A stretch of 64,000 bases of DNA from NCBI GenBank assembly GCA_026419775.2, contig JAOPGA020000947.1, forward strand, positions 1 to 64,000, given 5' to 3'. The notes under the pieces were generated by a model. The model saw only the letters and a list, made by a program, of their open reading frames with translations. It ran no database searches and had not been told where the DNA came from. Shown here in pieces: positions 50,609 to 61,063 of the stretch (positions within the stretch are counted from its first letter, which is position 1; each line of letters opens with the position of its first letter). Both the position numbers and the translations under genes were made by a program. Origin of the DNA: Acrasis kona. Lineage: Eukaryota; Heterolobosea; Eutetramitea; Acrasida; Acrasidae.

Positions 50609-51136
50609 TTAATGCCTGCTACTATTTAAATACTTTCTCTCCGCCTCTCTTTCTAAAACATAGGAAAATAATTCGTTATTGGATACTTTAAATGGCTCAA
50701 CATCTTTTGTAGCCCGTGATTGTTTATCAATATATATTGGTGCAGGGACTTTTCTGGCTGCTGGACCCCGTCTAGCAACTGCAACATTGACACTAGGAAG
50801 TGGACTCAGCCTCCTCAAATGAAGTGGTATGGCCTTCTTTGTCACTCTAAACTGGAAAGGCTCTATCGTTCTGCTTTTTATGTACTTGTCACATGATGCT
50901 CTCCACTCAGCTTGGTTTTTTGTCACAACCCACGATTTGCCGTTAAAGCTCTCACACTTGATTCTGTACTTATCAAGGGTTGGAACTAGATGGCTCAGTA
51001 TCATTTGTACTTCATCAAGGGTTGTTTTGTTGCTAATCCCGATCTGACCGGTCATGTTCTCGGGCATGAGTGTGTACCTGATCGTGATGGTGCCCTTTGG
51101 CTTCTGCATATTATTTCTTGCTTGTTGGTTTCCCAT
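50609..51136 (-). CDS. PB1-like protein with possible N-myristoylation
   Basis: One exon, 175 residues. MGNQQARN matches the start of N-myristoylated proteins. Residues about 14-100 look like a ubiquitin-like PB1 fold: TITIRYTLMPENMTGQIGI, KTTLDEVQMILSHLVP, RIKCESFNGKSWVVTKNQAE and EPFQFRVTKK. The C terminus is basic, with a proline-rich patch and a final charged helix (ELFSYVLEREAERKYL). A PB1 domain with lipid anchoring would act as a membrane-linked adaptor. The PB1 call is from pattern of strands and charged residues only. Confidence 0.5.
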   Translation of the reverse strand: MGNQQARNNMQKPKGTITIRYTLMPENMTGQIGISNKTTLDEVQMILSHLVPTLDKYRIKCESFNGKSWVVTKNQAEWRASCDKYIKSRTIEPFQFRVTKKAIPLHLRRLSPLPSVNVAVARRGPAARKVPAPIYIDKQSRATKDVEPFKVSNNELFSYVLEREAERKYLNSSRH

Positions 51137-51366
51137 AGTGATGTGCTTATTTTTTTGTTTGGTTTCGAAAATCAGTCTCTTTGAAAAACCCTCAAGTTGA
51201 AAGAGTTAATTAAAGTCCAATCATGACTTTTATGGTGAGTGCGGATGGTGGCGCTTCGGAATGATTACAAAATAACATCGGGAAATCCCATCAACGCAGG
51301 AGAAGCCTGCAGGTAAATGTTCATAAGCACCAAAAATGACTTCAAAACTTCTAATCAACAATTTAT

Positions 51367-52314
51367 TTAAGCATTAACAACAGCGCCACCGTTAGGGTGC
51401 AATATTTGACCAGAAAAGTACGACGAGTCTTTTGAGGCAAGGAACACATAAGCAGTCGCACATTCAAATGGCTGTCCTGGTCTTCCTATGGCGCTGTGTT
51501 GACCGAACTCTTCTACATTTTTGGTTGGGAACGAAGATGGAATCAATGGCGTCCAGATGGGACCTGGAGCAACACCATTCACTCTTATTCCCTTGTCGGC
51601 TAATTGCTGCGACAATGAACGGGTGAATGCTGTGATGGCTCCTTTGGTCGAGCTGTAATCCAAAAGACAATCTTTTCCTTTAAACATGGTTACACTTGTG
51701 GTGTTGATGATGCAACCCTTTGTCTTTTCTAGATGGGGTAATGCACTACGTGCAAAGTAAAAATGAGCAAAAATGTTGACTCTGAATGTTCTTTCTAACT
51801 GCTCGTCAGTGATGTCTGCGACACTTTCTTGGTAGAATTGTAGGGCTGCATTGTTGACGAGAATGTTTAACTTGCCAAACTCTTGAACTGTTCTGTCGAC
51901 ACATTCCTTGCAGAATGCCGAAGAAGCAACGTCACCTGGCAATAACAAACACCTTCTACCTTCCTTTTCTACCAATGTTTTGGTTTTTTCTGCATCCTTC
52001 TGCTCTCTAGGTAGGTAGACGATGGCTACATCAGCCCCTTCTCTTGCATAAAGAATGGACACTGATCTACCAATGCCACTGTCGCCACCAGTTATGATGG
52101 CTGCTTGGTCCTGTAGCTTACCAGAGCCTTTATAATATTCAGCATCGTAAATGGGTTCGGGTGTCATTTCATGCTCTAACCCAGGCTGCTCAGATTGTTG
52201 TTGGGATCCGCTGACTTTCTGAGGATAACTATCCGATTCTGCTTTGATTCCAGTGTAGAGTGCGTTTGAAACCTTGTCGGCCAAGGCAGAACCTAATTCT
52301 TTAACTTGTTCCAT
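51367..52314 (-). CDS. Short-chain dehydrogenase/reductase (YhdF/YghA group)
   Basis: One exon, 315 residues. A 65-residue N-terminal extension precedes the Rossmann fold. The cofactor loop is ITGGDSGIGRSVSILYA; NNAAL, the active-site Ser region INTTSVTMFKG and the catalytic YSSTKGA follow in order. VNGVAPGPIWTPLIPSSFP and the C-terminal SGQILHPNGGAVV are typical of the bacterial glucose/aldehyde SDR subgroup with extended N terminus. It is probably a soluble NAD(P)H oxidoreductase for sugars, aldehydes or stress metabolites. Wide bacterial relatives of this subgroup make horizontal origin possible. Confidence 0.9.
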   Translation of the reverse strand: MEQVKELGSALADKVSNALYTGIKAESDSYPQKVSGSQQQSEQPGLEHEMTPEPIYDAEYYKGSGKLQDQAAIITGGDSGIGRSVSILYAREGADVAIVYLPREQKDAEKTKTLVEKEGRRCLLLPGDVASSAFCKECVDRTVQEFGKLNILVNNAALQFYQESVADITDEQLERTFRVNIFAHFYFARSALPHLEKTKGCIINTTSVTMFKGKDCLLDYSSTKGAITAFTRSLSQQLADKGIRVNGVAPGPIWTPLIPSSFPTKNVEEFGQHSAIGRPGQPFECATAYVFLASKDSSYFSGQILHPNGGAVVNA

Positions 52315-52392
52315 TGTTGTGTTTGTTGTTTTGATCGAGTTATTTTTGAGTACTATTAATAATACTTCGGGTCAATGCTTTACAAACACAAC

Positions 52393-52409
52393 ATGTATTA
52401 TTAATACAT
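52393..52409. repeat. AT-rich perfect inverted repeat
   Basis: ATGTATT, spacer ATT, AATACAT: seven-base perfect arms upstream of the SDR start. It could be a dyad-symmetric protein site, but the AT-rich background makes chance possible. Confidence 0.35.
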
Positions 52410-52550
52410 TGGTCTTGAACATGGTTCATCAATATATCAGGGCATTAATCACTCATAAAATGGGCTGCGTTAGATTTATTAGATTCAATTATGACAATCA
52501 AGCACACATTTATTATGATTTACAACTTTGGATGCATATTTTAGAACAAA

Positions 52551-53351
52551 CTATAATTTAGATTGAGTTAGCTTAGGTCCCGGTTCGAGGTTACATGACT
52601 TTTTAAGGATTGCCAAATAGGCTGATTGGACAAAGTCCCACTTCTTGTTAAAGTATGACCAGTGGTCTGACGGTATGGTGTATACCTTATCAGAGCAAGA
52701 GAATTTATCAAGGGCAAATGTAATATCTGATATGTCGAATGGTTCCTCTGGATCGGTACCAATTACAAAGTACATTTTAGACTCTGGGGCATTTAATTGT
52801 TGGAGCTCACCAGAAGTCATCCAAGAAGATGCTCCTCTCGCCAACCACGGATTAACACTTTTAATGGTAAGCTCCCAATCGCCTCCATGTGCCTTTTCCA
52901 TCATGCTCTTGTTGTTTTTAAGAGTATATTCTACAGTCCAAAAGTCCTCAACTGCTTTTCTGTGGAGTTCTAAGCGAAGTCCGCAACCAGTTAAAATACA
53001 TATCGACTTGGGGTCGATTGTTTTTTTGAATGTCCACCAAAGCTTTGATATTAGAACACCACCTACACTGTATGATATAAATACAACCCTCTTACCGGCG
53101 ATTTTGTTCTGAAGTTCTTCTTTTACATTTCTTAAAGCCTCGTCTACATCAAACCATTTTGAAGATTTTCCGCGGCGACCATGGTTAGGTAATTCGACAG
53201 AATAAACCACTTTAAAGTTTGAAATGCTTTCGAACATCTTCACTGCAGGATGGCTCCTATGAAACGAAATACCCCCACCTCCGTGTACAGCAACAGCAAC
53301 CCAATCTTCATCGGTAATATTCTGAAAGATATGTTGCTTCACTTCCGACAT
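52551..53351 (-). CDS. Alpha/beta hydrolase fold protein
   Basis: One exon, 266 residues. The oxyanion-type loop AVHGGGGISFHRSHPA is near residue 22. The nucleophile elbow is SYSVGG (about 95), where Ser replaces the first glycine of GxSxG. The likely acid is in GTDPEEPFD (about 210) and the histidine in PSDHWSYF (about 238). ELPNHGRRGKS is typical of the strand 4 region in this fold. The family spans thioesterases, esterases and lyases; nothing in the sequence defines the substrate. It is head-to-head with the SUMO-interaction-motif gene, 71 bases between starts. Confidence 0.75.
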   Translation of the reverse strand: MSEVKQHIFQNITDEDWVAVAVHGGGGISFHRSHPAVKMFESISNFKVVYSVELPNHGRRGKSSKWFDVDEALRNVKEELQNKIAGKRVVFISYSVGGVLISKLWWTFKKTIDPKSICILTGCGLRLELHRKAVEDFWTVEYTLKNNKSMMEKAHGGDWELTIKSVNPWLARGASSWMTSGELQQLNAPESKMYFVIGTDPEEPFDISDITFALDKFSCSDKVYTIPSDHWSYFNKKWDFVQSAYLAILKKSCNLEPGPKLTQSKL

Positions 53352-53422
53352 GTCCGCCTGTAATGATCAATAAGGATTGTAATCCTTGTATCCCACTTCA
53401 AACAAAGCCAGACATTCAGTAG

Positions 53423-54480
53423 ATGCCCGATGTAATTGACGTCGACTCACAATCTCCAACAACCCCAACAAAACCTCCCAAGAAGAATTTGTTGAGGATA
53501 ACGCGAAAAAAAGACGTAGAGGAGGTTGCTTCGAAGCCAGCAAAAAGGATCAGATCGAATTCACGCCTCCCCTTATTTTTTTATGTTAGGATAAACAAAG
53601 ATACTGTTCTTCCAGTTCAAGTCTATGATCATTGGAAATGTCAAATATACACAAAAAAGAGGCTAAGGAAAAGCGATGGAAGTAAAAGTATACTTGTAGA
53701 AGACGAACCATCGTGGTTTGACAAGGATCATGAGGACGAATTATACTCCATCTTGAAACCATTTCTGGAACAAAATTTATTCAAAACAAGGCTGAGGGAG
53801 GAGAACAATCAATATGACGATGACGATGTGATGGAATTACATCAACCAGAATTGAATCAGCAAATAAGTACCGATAAAACTGTTAGGATTGTCCGAGGAA
53901 ACCTGATACAATTTTCCTATCAATTCAAATTCACGTCTCCTCCTCATTGGTCCCTCAACAGAGTAAGTCATTTTTCATTTAACAAAAAAAACAACGTTTG
54001 AAGAATCAAAAATTCACTCAGGAATCAGTCAAACAAATCAGAACGGCACCAATCAACATTCCCGATCTACCGAAACCAGAGTCCATTGATCTCACCGAAG
54101 AACCCAAACCCGAAGAACATAATTTAGACATTGACCTAAAAACACCAGTTAAGCAAATCAAAGTCAGAAGCAAGAAGAAAAAGAAGCCAATCATTGATAG
54201 TGACTCTGATCAGGATGAGAGTTCATCATCAGAAGAATCAGAATCAGATGTAGAAGTCTTAGAATCCATATCACCCACCAACAACCAAGACTCTCCCAAA
54301 CCAGTCAACAACAGCAGTTCAAACGAACCCATACAAGTCGAAGATTCTTCAACCTCATCACTATCAGTCGAACCTAAATACTTTAGTTCAAAATCATGGA
54401 AGTACACATTACTTGTATTTTTAGAACCATACGATCAAAACAAGGAGACACAAGACTCTGAACTGTTAATAAAGTTTTAA
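53423..54480 (+). CDS. Protein with SUMO-interaction motifs, possibly Esc2/NIP45-like
   Basis: Exons 53423-53962 and 54022-54480 with a 59-nt intron encode 332 residues. Three hydrophobic-acidic motifs resemble SUMO-interacting motifs: DVIDVDSQSP at the N terminus, ESIDLTEEP after the splice and PIQVEDSSTSS later. A globular block (RLPLFFYVRINKDTVLPVQV, YDHWKCQIYTKK) lies at about 50-90. The linker contains KSRKKKKKP-like basic and SSSEESESD acidic stretches. The final 40 residues may form a second small domain (KYTLLVFLEPYDQNKE). Two small beta-rich domains plus SIMs recall Rad60/Esc2/NIP45 proteins, but the similarity is loose. Nuclear location is likely. Confidence 0.5.
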
Positions 54481-54488
54481 AAATGTTT

Positions 54489-56237
54489 TTATAATTTGGC
54501 ATCATGAATTTTAACTTGTCCCGAATGACCACATGCTTGTTGAGCCTTCTTTGCGTTATCATTAATTGGAGATAAATCCTTATTGGCTGGACCCATCACT
54601 ACCTTTCCATACTTGTCGAACCTTGAACCATGACATCCACAGTCAAATGACTTTTCGCTCTCATTCCACGCAACGATACCTCCCAAATGTGTACATACTG
54701 CACTAAACTCATGCAAACATCCATCACAATCCCTATAACATGCGACTTTTGTAAACTCTCCATCTCTTCTCATGACCGCACCATGATCGGGTAAAATGTC
54801 TTCCACATCAGCAACGTCGCTCCTTGACAGCCACTGAAGGTATTCCTTAAATGTTCCCAAGTTGTGCTTGATGAGTTCCTCTGGTGCGCTCAACATGGCT
54901 CTTCCTGGATGTAACAAGTCTTGTAATGGATTGTTGCGTTGAAGGATCATGTCACGAATTAACATGGCACCGAAGGAACATGTGGTCATTCCTTGTCCAG
55001 AGTCTCCAGAAATGTATAAAACGTTTTCCTTGTCAGCAGGAGCTCTACCTATCAGTGGCAGTCCATCACATGGTTCTTGAACTTGACCGCTCCACTTGCT
55101 GGTGATCTTTCCCATCTCTGGCCATCTTTCTCTGGCCCACTTTTCCAACTCAGTGTATCTTTGTTCAATGTATTCTTGATCGTGATGTTGAACTCCTACA
55201 CGGTGATCTTCTCCACCAATGATTAAAATGTTCTTTTCTCCTTGTTTGAGGTCCTTATTTAGATATTGTAGACGTGCGTAGTGGTATGGATCGTCGCTGT
55301 CCCAGAACATGGCTTGTGGTACTACATCCTTATCAATCTCTCCGCATACAACGTAACTTCTGTATGGTTCCTGGAAGTTGTGTGTGGAGAAGCCGGCGTT
55401 GACTGGTGAGTTGGTGCACACTACAATGTGTCCGCACTTTACAATGTGTCCTTTTTCTGTCTTGACATGTGCGCCTTCGCCACCGTTGAATTCTGTACCA
55501 CGTGTCATGGTGTAGATTTGACCTCCATTCTTTGCAAAGACTTGGGCAACTCCGAATAAGTACTTTAAGGGATCAAATTGTGCGCTCTTTTCAAAGACGA
55601 TGGATGGACCGGTGTGGTAGCTCTTGATAGGAGAGTTGGCTACGATCTTGACTGGATAACCAGCTTCTTGGGAGGCCTTGAATTCTTCGTCAATCTTGGT
55701 GGGGTCATTTTGTGCATCTTCAGGTGTCAAGAAGTAGTACCCATCAACTCTTTGGAAGTTGCAGTTAATGTTTTCGGTCTTTGAAATGTCTTCGATTAGG
55801 TCGATGGCTTGTAGGGTAGCTTGGGCGATCAAAGCTGCACCTTTTGTTCCATGTTTCTTTTTAATTAAATGGTACTGTAGGAGTTAGGTTTTTGTAATTT
55901 AATTGTTATAACTTACGTTGTCGTCATACCAACCCATCAAATGTGCTGTTGTTCTACCTGTCTCTCCTGAGCATAGTTCTCCATCCTGTATTGATTTACA
56001 AATGATTACATTAAATTAACAACTAACCTCCAAGAGTGCAACCTTCTTTCCTTCTTTTTGCAATAGGTAGGCAGTGGTGATACCAGCAATACCACCTCCA
56101 ACTACACAAACGTCAACATCAATGTTTGTACTTAGTGGTTGGAATGAAGGAGCTTTATTATCATCAAGCCAAACGGTGCTTAATTGACCAGAGGTCTTGG
56201 TGCTGTAACCTTCAGTATCTACTTTGGTAGAGCTCAT
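54489..56237 (-). CDS. FAD-dependent oxidoreductase fused to a Rieske domain
   Basis: Exons 56237-56028, 55985-55917 and 55874-54489, with two 42-nt introns, give 554 residues. The N-terminal dinucleotide fold is VDVCVVGGGIAGITTAYLLQ (GxGxxG), followed by GETGRTTAHLMGW formed across the first splice. The DAO-type FAD domain continues to about residue 430. The C-terminal Rieske domain has CTHLGG and CGCHGSRFD, which supply the two Cys and two His ligands of a 2Fe-2S cluster. This fusion is common in bacteria and found in some fungi and protists, where the substrate is usually unknown; amines or glycine betaine-like compounds are typical for the DAO fold. Convergent with the SIM gene, ends 8 bases apart. 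Confidence 0.9.
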
Positions 56238-56970
56238 ATTGTGTTTTGCTAATTGTTTTGATGGTAATGGATCTGATCTATTTAAATATGCTAGAATACC
56301 CGATTTAAAAATAAAACTGAAGGCTAAATCATTATGACCTTTATTAGAGTGTGCGCTAACAAAACTCCATACAAACGTTCATAAAGAATGTCTTTTGAAA
56401 ATTCTTCAAACACCTACAGTCATATTTCGACAAAGTTCAGTTAATTTGTAATAAATTGCATTGCATGAAGCAAATTGCATGGAGCATATGTTTTTATAAA
56501 GTTGATTGAAGTATAAATTTAAAGTGTAAATTTTTAAATGGTTGCTATTTTTATTGAACGCTAATCCTCTCGTGCGTGTCTCGTGTTCATTTATCACCAC
56601 AGTTGGCTGCAATGACAAATAATTTGGAGTGAGTCATTGTTCCTTTCGCATTGTTTACCCATTTAATGAGATGTAAATATATATGCCTGCGTAGAGATAA
56701 CTGTGAACGCGTTCTCAAGTAATGTAGGTTTATTATGGAAAAAGCGACATATCATGTGCGATTTCTTGATAAAACTTCATAGGTATCATATAATCCGCGA
56801 GTAATGTAAGTATAGTTCTATTAAAAGCGTGCGTAGGTACGTAAAAATTACTTTAACACGACTTTATACTGATTTCATTGTTCGCGCAGCATCCAAAATT
56901 AATTAACGTTCATACGATGAACACGTGTTGTGTACTTCAAATTTAGATTCACGTTGTCAACTTCGACAAA
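56238..56970. other. Long divergent intergenic region
   Basis: About 730 bases between the FAD/Rieske start (minus) and the derlin start (plus), a divergent promoter region. One minus-strand frame (56618-56406) follows an acceptor-like CAG but has no start or donor partner. GTTCATACGATGAAC near 56910 is a dyad-symmetric motif, and CAATGAC..GTCATTG near 56610-56640 could form a hairpin. No RNA gene could be named. Confidence 0.4.
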
Positions 56971-57787
56971 ATGCCACAAACAGCACAACAGTTCTGGGAT
57001 TCAGTCGCCCCGATCACAAAATATCTAGTTTTGGGTTCCGTACTTACGACAGTATTAACAGGATTTGGTCTTGTTCCATACTATTATTTGCATTTAGACT
57101 TCAACTCAATATTTTCAAGAGACCTACAAGTCTGGAGACTATTTACTAATCTCTTCTTCTTTGGAGGGTTTAGTCTTAATCTATTATTTAACTTATTATT
57201 CCTGTGAGTGATCTCTCAACATTGGCTAACAATAATTAGAATTCAATTTTCCTCCAAGTTGGAGAATGGTCATTTTGAGGGAAGGACAGCAGATTTTGCT
57301 TTCATGTTCCTTGTAGGATTCTTCCCAATGACTGTAAGTAAAACATTTTGTTCTTCGTCTAATGCAAAAGTTTGCTGCATGGCTTTTGGGTGTCCCCTAC
57401 TTGAGTTTCAGCTACTTAACCTATCTGGTTTACATTTGGTGCAATAAAAACCCAGAGGAGAATCTATCTATGATGTTCATACCAGTTACCATACCAGCAA
57501 GGTACTTCCCCTGGGCTCTCATGGGACTTCATGTTCTCATGGGAGGGTCACCTATTGGAGATTTGATTGGAATAGTCAGCGGACACATTTATCATTACCT
57601 AGATGATTACTATCCAAGATACTATGGAACAAGAGTATTGAAGACACCTCAATTCCTGTACTCAATATTCCCACCAACCAGAATGAATGGAGCTGTGCAT
57701 GGATTCGGAGGACCACAACAAAGGAACCCACAACCACAACAACCAGCAGGACGTAACTGGGGAGCAGGAAGACGTTTAGCAGATTGA
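56971..57787 (+). CDS. Derlin, ER-associated degradation factor
   Basis: Exons 56971-57203, 57240-57333 and 57371-57787 (introns 36 and 37 nt) encode 247 residues. The N terminus MPQTAQQFWDSVAPITKYL and FSRDLQVWRLFTNLFFFGG carry the derlin WR motif. GHFEGRTADFAFMFLVGFF follows the first splice. SPIGDLIGIVSGHIYHYLDD includes the GxxxG rhomboid-like motif. Six membrane segments are visible and the C terminus is Pro/Gln/Gly-rich. Derlins are catalytically dead rhomboid-family channels that move misfolded proteins out of the ER with p97. The segment between L3 and the second intron is shorter than in animal Derlin-1, but the fold is complete. Confidence 0.92.
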
Positions 57788-57863
57788 TTCAATTGTTGTG
57801 TAATTTAGAAACATGTATTTATTTACAAGAAAAAACAATTGTTAAAAAAAGACATTTTATAGC

Positions 57864-60014
57864 TTACATCATTTCTTCATCTTCGTCATCCTCTTCATCA
57901 TCTTGTTCATCATCGTCACCATTTTGGCGTCCAGCGTCGAATCCCTCCTCGTCCTCGTCATCGTCCTCATCATCGTCTTCATCGTCGTCCTCTTCATTCT
58001 CAGCAATCCGCTTCTCCTCTTCATCCAACTGTCTTATCAACTCCAATTCATCATCGCTCTGATCCTCATCGTCGTCATCCAAGAACCATCCCTGTCTCTT
58101 TTCCATTCTATCCTCTTGTTCATTTTCTTCATCTTGATCGTCGAATTCATCAAAAACTTGATAACCGCTCTGAAGCATATTTCCTTGGCCCGTTCCGCTG
58201 CTGATAATGTTTTGTGTGTGAATGGCATCTAATCCATCATCCATGTCATCGTCATCTTGGTCAACGTCATATCCTCTAATCGACCTCTCACTAGCAGTCA
58301 ACTTTGCCATCATGTTCAAATCGTCCTTGAGGTCATCCTGAGCACTGCTGGTACCGACGCTCGTGTATCCCGCCAACGATAACATTAGATCCAAACGTCC
58401 GCTCAATTCCAACAATGAATGAAAGTGAGTGAGGCGATGGGTGATGGAATGATATAATGGAAGTAATTTGTCGACGACCGATCTGTTGGAAATGATTTGG
58501 CTGGTGTGTACTAGTAGAATGACTCTGACCCATGTGACCATTAATGATGTGGTTTGATTGGTGGTCGATGATGCCGATTGTAGTCGTTCGACGAGAGCCG
58601 TTAAAAGTAGGAGCGCCATTCTTGGCGATAAATCCTTGACTGTTGATTGGACCAATCCAGAATCAGTTTGATCCAAACACTTGTATAATGTGACCTTGTC
58701 GTTGATGCGTAGGGAATGTTCCAAAGTGGAAGTTATTTTTAGAGTGGGTATGGATTTTTCGTCGGTGGTGGTTTTTGGTTGGGCGATGGGAATGTCGACA
58801 TCTTTTTCGGTTGATTCATTGATCTTTGACATGAGGTCCTTGAAACGTGCTCCTGGTTTCTCCATGTTTTGGATTCCTAATACTGACACGTTGTGAGTTG
58901 ATGTTTGGAATTCATTGAGCGTGACGGGATCTGCTGCCTGAGCATTCTTTTTGGCTTGTCTCACTGGTTCTGTTTTATTTGTTTTTTGTTGCTTTTCGCT
59001 CAAGTTGACTGCTTGTGAAATGTTAATTGTTCCTTCCAAAGATGTAAAGGCTGTTCTGCTGAAGGATGGGTTAAATTGAGATCCTGTGGTGATGATCAAT
59101 TCGTTCGAATCAATTTTACAGTTTGATATGACTCCAAGTGCATTTTTGAATTGTTGTTCGGATGTGATTTTTGCGTTGGGTTCGTTCAAAGTAACGGCCT
59201 TCTTTGATGTTTTGTTGAGTTTGTATAAATAGAGTGATCCTGATTTTGACACTACTGAAACATGAACGTGTTCTTCATCAATCGAAAAATCCACCGTTAC
59301 AACGTTCGAGTCAACTGCTAAAGTGTATTTTGGTATTCCTACTGATCCCTTTCCGAGTTGGCTCAGGTTGAAAATGTAAACGTATCTATCGTGATGAGAG
59401 CTTGTCATGAGGAACTCGTCATCTCTAATTTGTAGCAATGTAGCACCGGATAATGCATGACCTTGAAGCTGTGCAATTTTTTGATTTGTTGATGCATCAA
59501 ACAGCATTGTATTTCCCATGGTACCTACTGCAAAGTATTTGGATCCGCCAACACTGGCACCGGTTGCTTGGCCACACTTTAAATTTGTCGACTTGACTTC
59601 ACCTCCTAATAGACCACGGGTGGCAATTATTCCTGGTTGTAGGATTACCTGAATGTGATTTTTATCGTGATTTACATCGACACCGACAATAGCTTGTTTT
59701 GTTGTGGAAAACGTAATTTCTGATGTTAGTTCTGATTTATCAGGATTCCATAAGAATACTTTTCCGCTATCGGTTCCTGTCAACAAGTATGAAGTACCAA
59801 CATTTTGTTTTTTCCCCCTTTTCTTTTGTGTATTACTGACTGGTGCAGACCAATGTATTGTGGTGAATGTAGTGTTGATGTGGAATGTCGTGTTCAAAGT
59901 TTGCATTTGCTCGCTGGTTTTTGTATCGAAAAGCGAAATCTTGTTCCTCTCCGAGACGATGGCATAGTGAGATCCATTTGGCTCCCAGCTTGCGGATGAG
60001 TATGTTGTCGACAT
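57864..60014 (-). CDS. UTP5: U3 snoRNP t-UTP subunit UTP5/WDR43
   Basis: One exon, 716 residues. The N-terminal WD40 propeller runs about 1-300 (YSSASWEPNGSHYAIVSERN, YLLTGTDSGKVFLWNPDKSE, YFAVGTMGNTMLFDASTNQK, VDFSIDEEHVHVSVVSKSGS). A basic linker separates it from a Utp12-type helical domain at about 430-560 (LEHSLRINDKVTLYKCLDQT, MALLLLTALVERLQS, HFHSLLELSGRLDLMLSLAG). The C-terminal 100 residues are very acidic (Asp/Glu runs). This matches UTP5/WDR43, a t-UTP factor for early 18S rRNA processing and rDNA transcription in the nucleolus. Its end converges with derlin, 76 bases apart. Confidence 0.85.
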   Translation of the reverse strand: MSTTYSSASWEPNGSHYAIVSERNKISLFDTKTSEQMQTLNTTFHINTTFTTIHWSAPVSNTQKKRGKKQNVGTSYLLTGTDSGKVFLWNPDKSELTSEITFSTTKQAIVGVDVNHDKNHIQVILQPGIIATRGLLGGEVKSTNLKCGQATGASVGGSKYFAVGTMGNTMLFDASTNQKIAQLQGHALSGATLLQIRDDEFLMTSSHHDRYVYIFNLSQLGKGSVGIPKYTLAVDSNVVTVDFSIDEEHVHVSVVSKSGSLYLYKLNKTSKKAVTLNEPNAKITSEQQFKNALGVISNCKIDSNELIITTGSQFNPSFSRTAFTSLEGTINISQAVNLSEKQQKTNKTEPVRQAKKNAQAADPVTLNEFQTSTHNVSVLGIQNMEKPGARFKDLMSKINESTEKDVDIPIAQPKTTTDEKSIPTLKITSTLEHSLRINDKVTLYKCLDQTDSGLVQSTVKDLSPRMALLLLTALVERLQSASSTTNQTTSLMVTWVRVILLVHTSQIISNRSVVDKLLPLYHSITHRLTHFHSLLELSGRLDLMLSLAGYTSVGTSSAQDDLKDDLNMMAKLTASERSIRGYDVDQDDDDMDDGLDAIHTQNIISSGTGQGNMLQSGYQVFDEFDDQDEENEQEDRMEKRQGWFLDDDDEDQSDDELELIRQLDEEEKRIAENEEDDDEDDDEDDDEDEEGFDAGRQNGDDDEQDDEEDDEDEEMM

Positions 60015-60569
60015 TGGTGTGAATTCGTGTCAACTGTGAAAATTGAAGCTCAAACATGTAAATATTACAACCCATTGAAGGCTAATGCTATCATGTCGTA
60101 ATGGAACGGAATACTGTCTATAAGAATTGGTCAACGGAACGACATGATAGCAAGTAAAATATGACAATCATAAGCGAGCTTTCGGGTTCTCAAATAATCA
60201 CGCACCAACAATTCTGCATCCAATAATTGTGTCACATTGTGTATCCACAAACTCAAAGGCAATCTAAATTTCAAAAGCCGTTCCGTTATAACCTCCGGTC
60301 ACCGAAATTCAAAAGCCCCGGATTGAACATCAAGCCACCGTCACCTCCGGTCAGTGAATAAGCAGGGTCATTTAGAATACAGTACCAAGACAAAAAAACA
60401 CTATGAACTCTTATACTGAATAAGGGAAGTCATTTAGCTACAGAGATAGTCAACACTGAAATTGATGAAATTATGTCGAATTCATAAAATGGTTGCATTG
60501 TCGACAAATTCAAAAATCAGTACGCCAGCCATCTGTAATCAATCAATCATTTGATTGTTTGTTTTGGTA
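60015..60569. promoter_or_regulatory. Upstream region of UTP5 with several repeats
   Basis: About 555 bases upstream of UTP5. It holds the perfect inverted repeat annotated separately, two copies of ACCTCCGGTCA (60291-60301 and 60343-60353), two TTCAAAAGCC-like copies and two GTCATTTAG copies. No gene is seen. Confidence 0.45.
60086..60152. repeat. Perfect 14-bp inverted repeat with 39-nt spacer
   Basis: TGCTATCATGTCGT at 60086-60099 is exactly complementary to ACGACATGATAGCA at 60139-60152. It begins 71 bases upstream of the UTP5 start. It may be a transcription-factor dyad, a cruciform, an RNA hairpin of about 67 nt, or a remnant of a tiny inverted-repeat element. Confidence 0.8.
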
Positions 60570-60788
60570 ATGGATTGGTTGTTCATCGCCCAGAGATCTT
60601 ATGGGGACTCCATAGAGGTGAATATAACTGCATCTGAAAAAGGATCTGATGTTTCCTATGCCAAACTTACTCAGCCCCGAGCTCTATGGCAACACGTTAC
60701 CGTCAGTTTCGGAACTCGAGGCAAACAAATGACAGGATATAAATCATATTCAGGATATCCAAGCACGTTTCAGATGTCATTGTCTTAA
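60570..60788 (+). CDS. Possible small protein or exon
   Basis: ATG at 60570 opens 72 codons to a TAA at 60788. The peptide (MDWLFIAQRSYGDSIEVNIT) has a beta-rich, Ser/Thr/Gly/Tyr-rich composition and no known motif. No splice partner is evident. It could be a small gene, a relic, or chance. Confidence 0.25.
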   Translation: MDWLFIAQRSYGDSIEVNITASEKGSDVSYAKLTQPRALWQHVTVSFGTRGKQMTGYKSYSGYPSTFQMSLS

Positions 60789-61063
60789 CGACTTGTTCAG
60801 CGTGAGGTTATCTATGTGACTTCACACCATATGGCTTACAATCACTACAAGTAAACATGTATCTTAATACTAATGACGTATATGTATAAAAATATTTTGT
60901 TTTAACTTTTAATTGTTTTCATGTCGTGTGTTGGAATATTATTTCTTAAAGTAAACTTGATTGTCACAGAATTGTAATAAGGCTTGTGATGGGTGAATTG
61001 AAAACACGCACTGTCAAAGTCAAAATAATCTATTTTGATCACGCCAGGGTACTTTTTTAGTAG

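Noticed and set aside
56406-56618. Minus-strand frame after a CAG acceptor-like site
   Set aside because: No ATG, no upstream exon of fitting phase and no known motif.
57784-58062. Poly-Ser plus-strand frame
   Set aside because: Antisense of the acidic Asp/Glu tail of UTP5.
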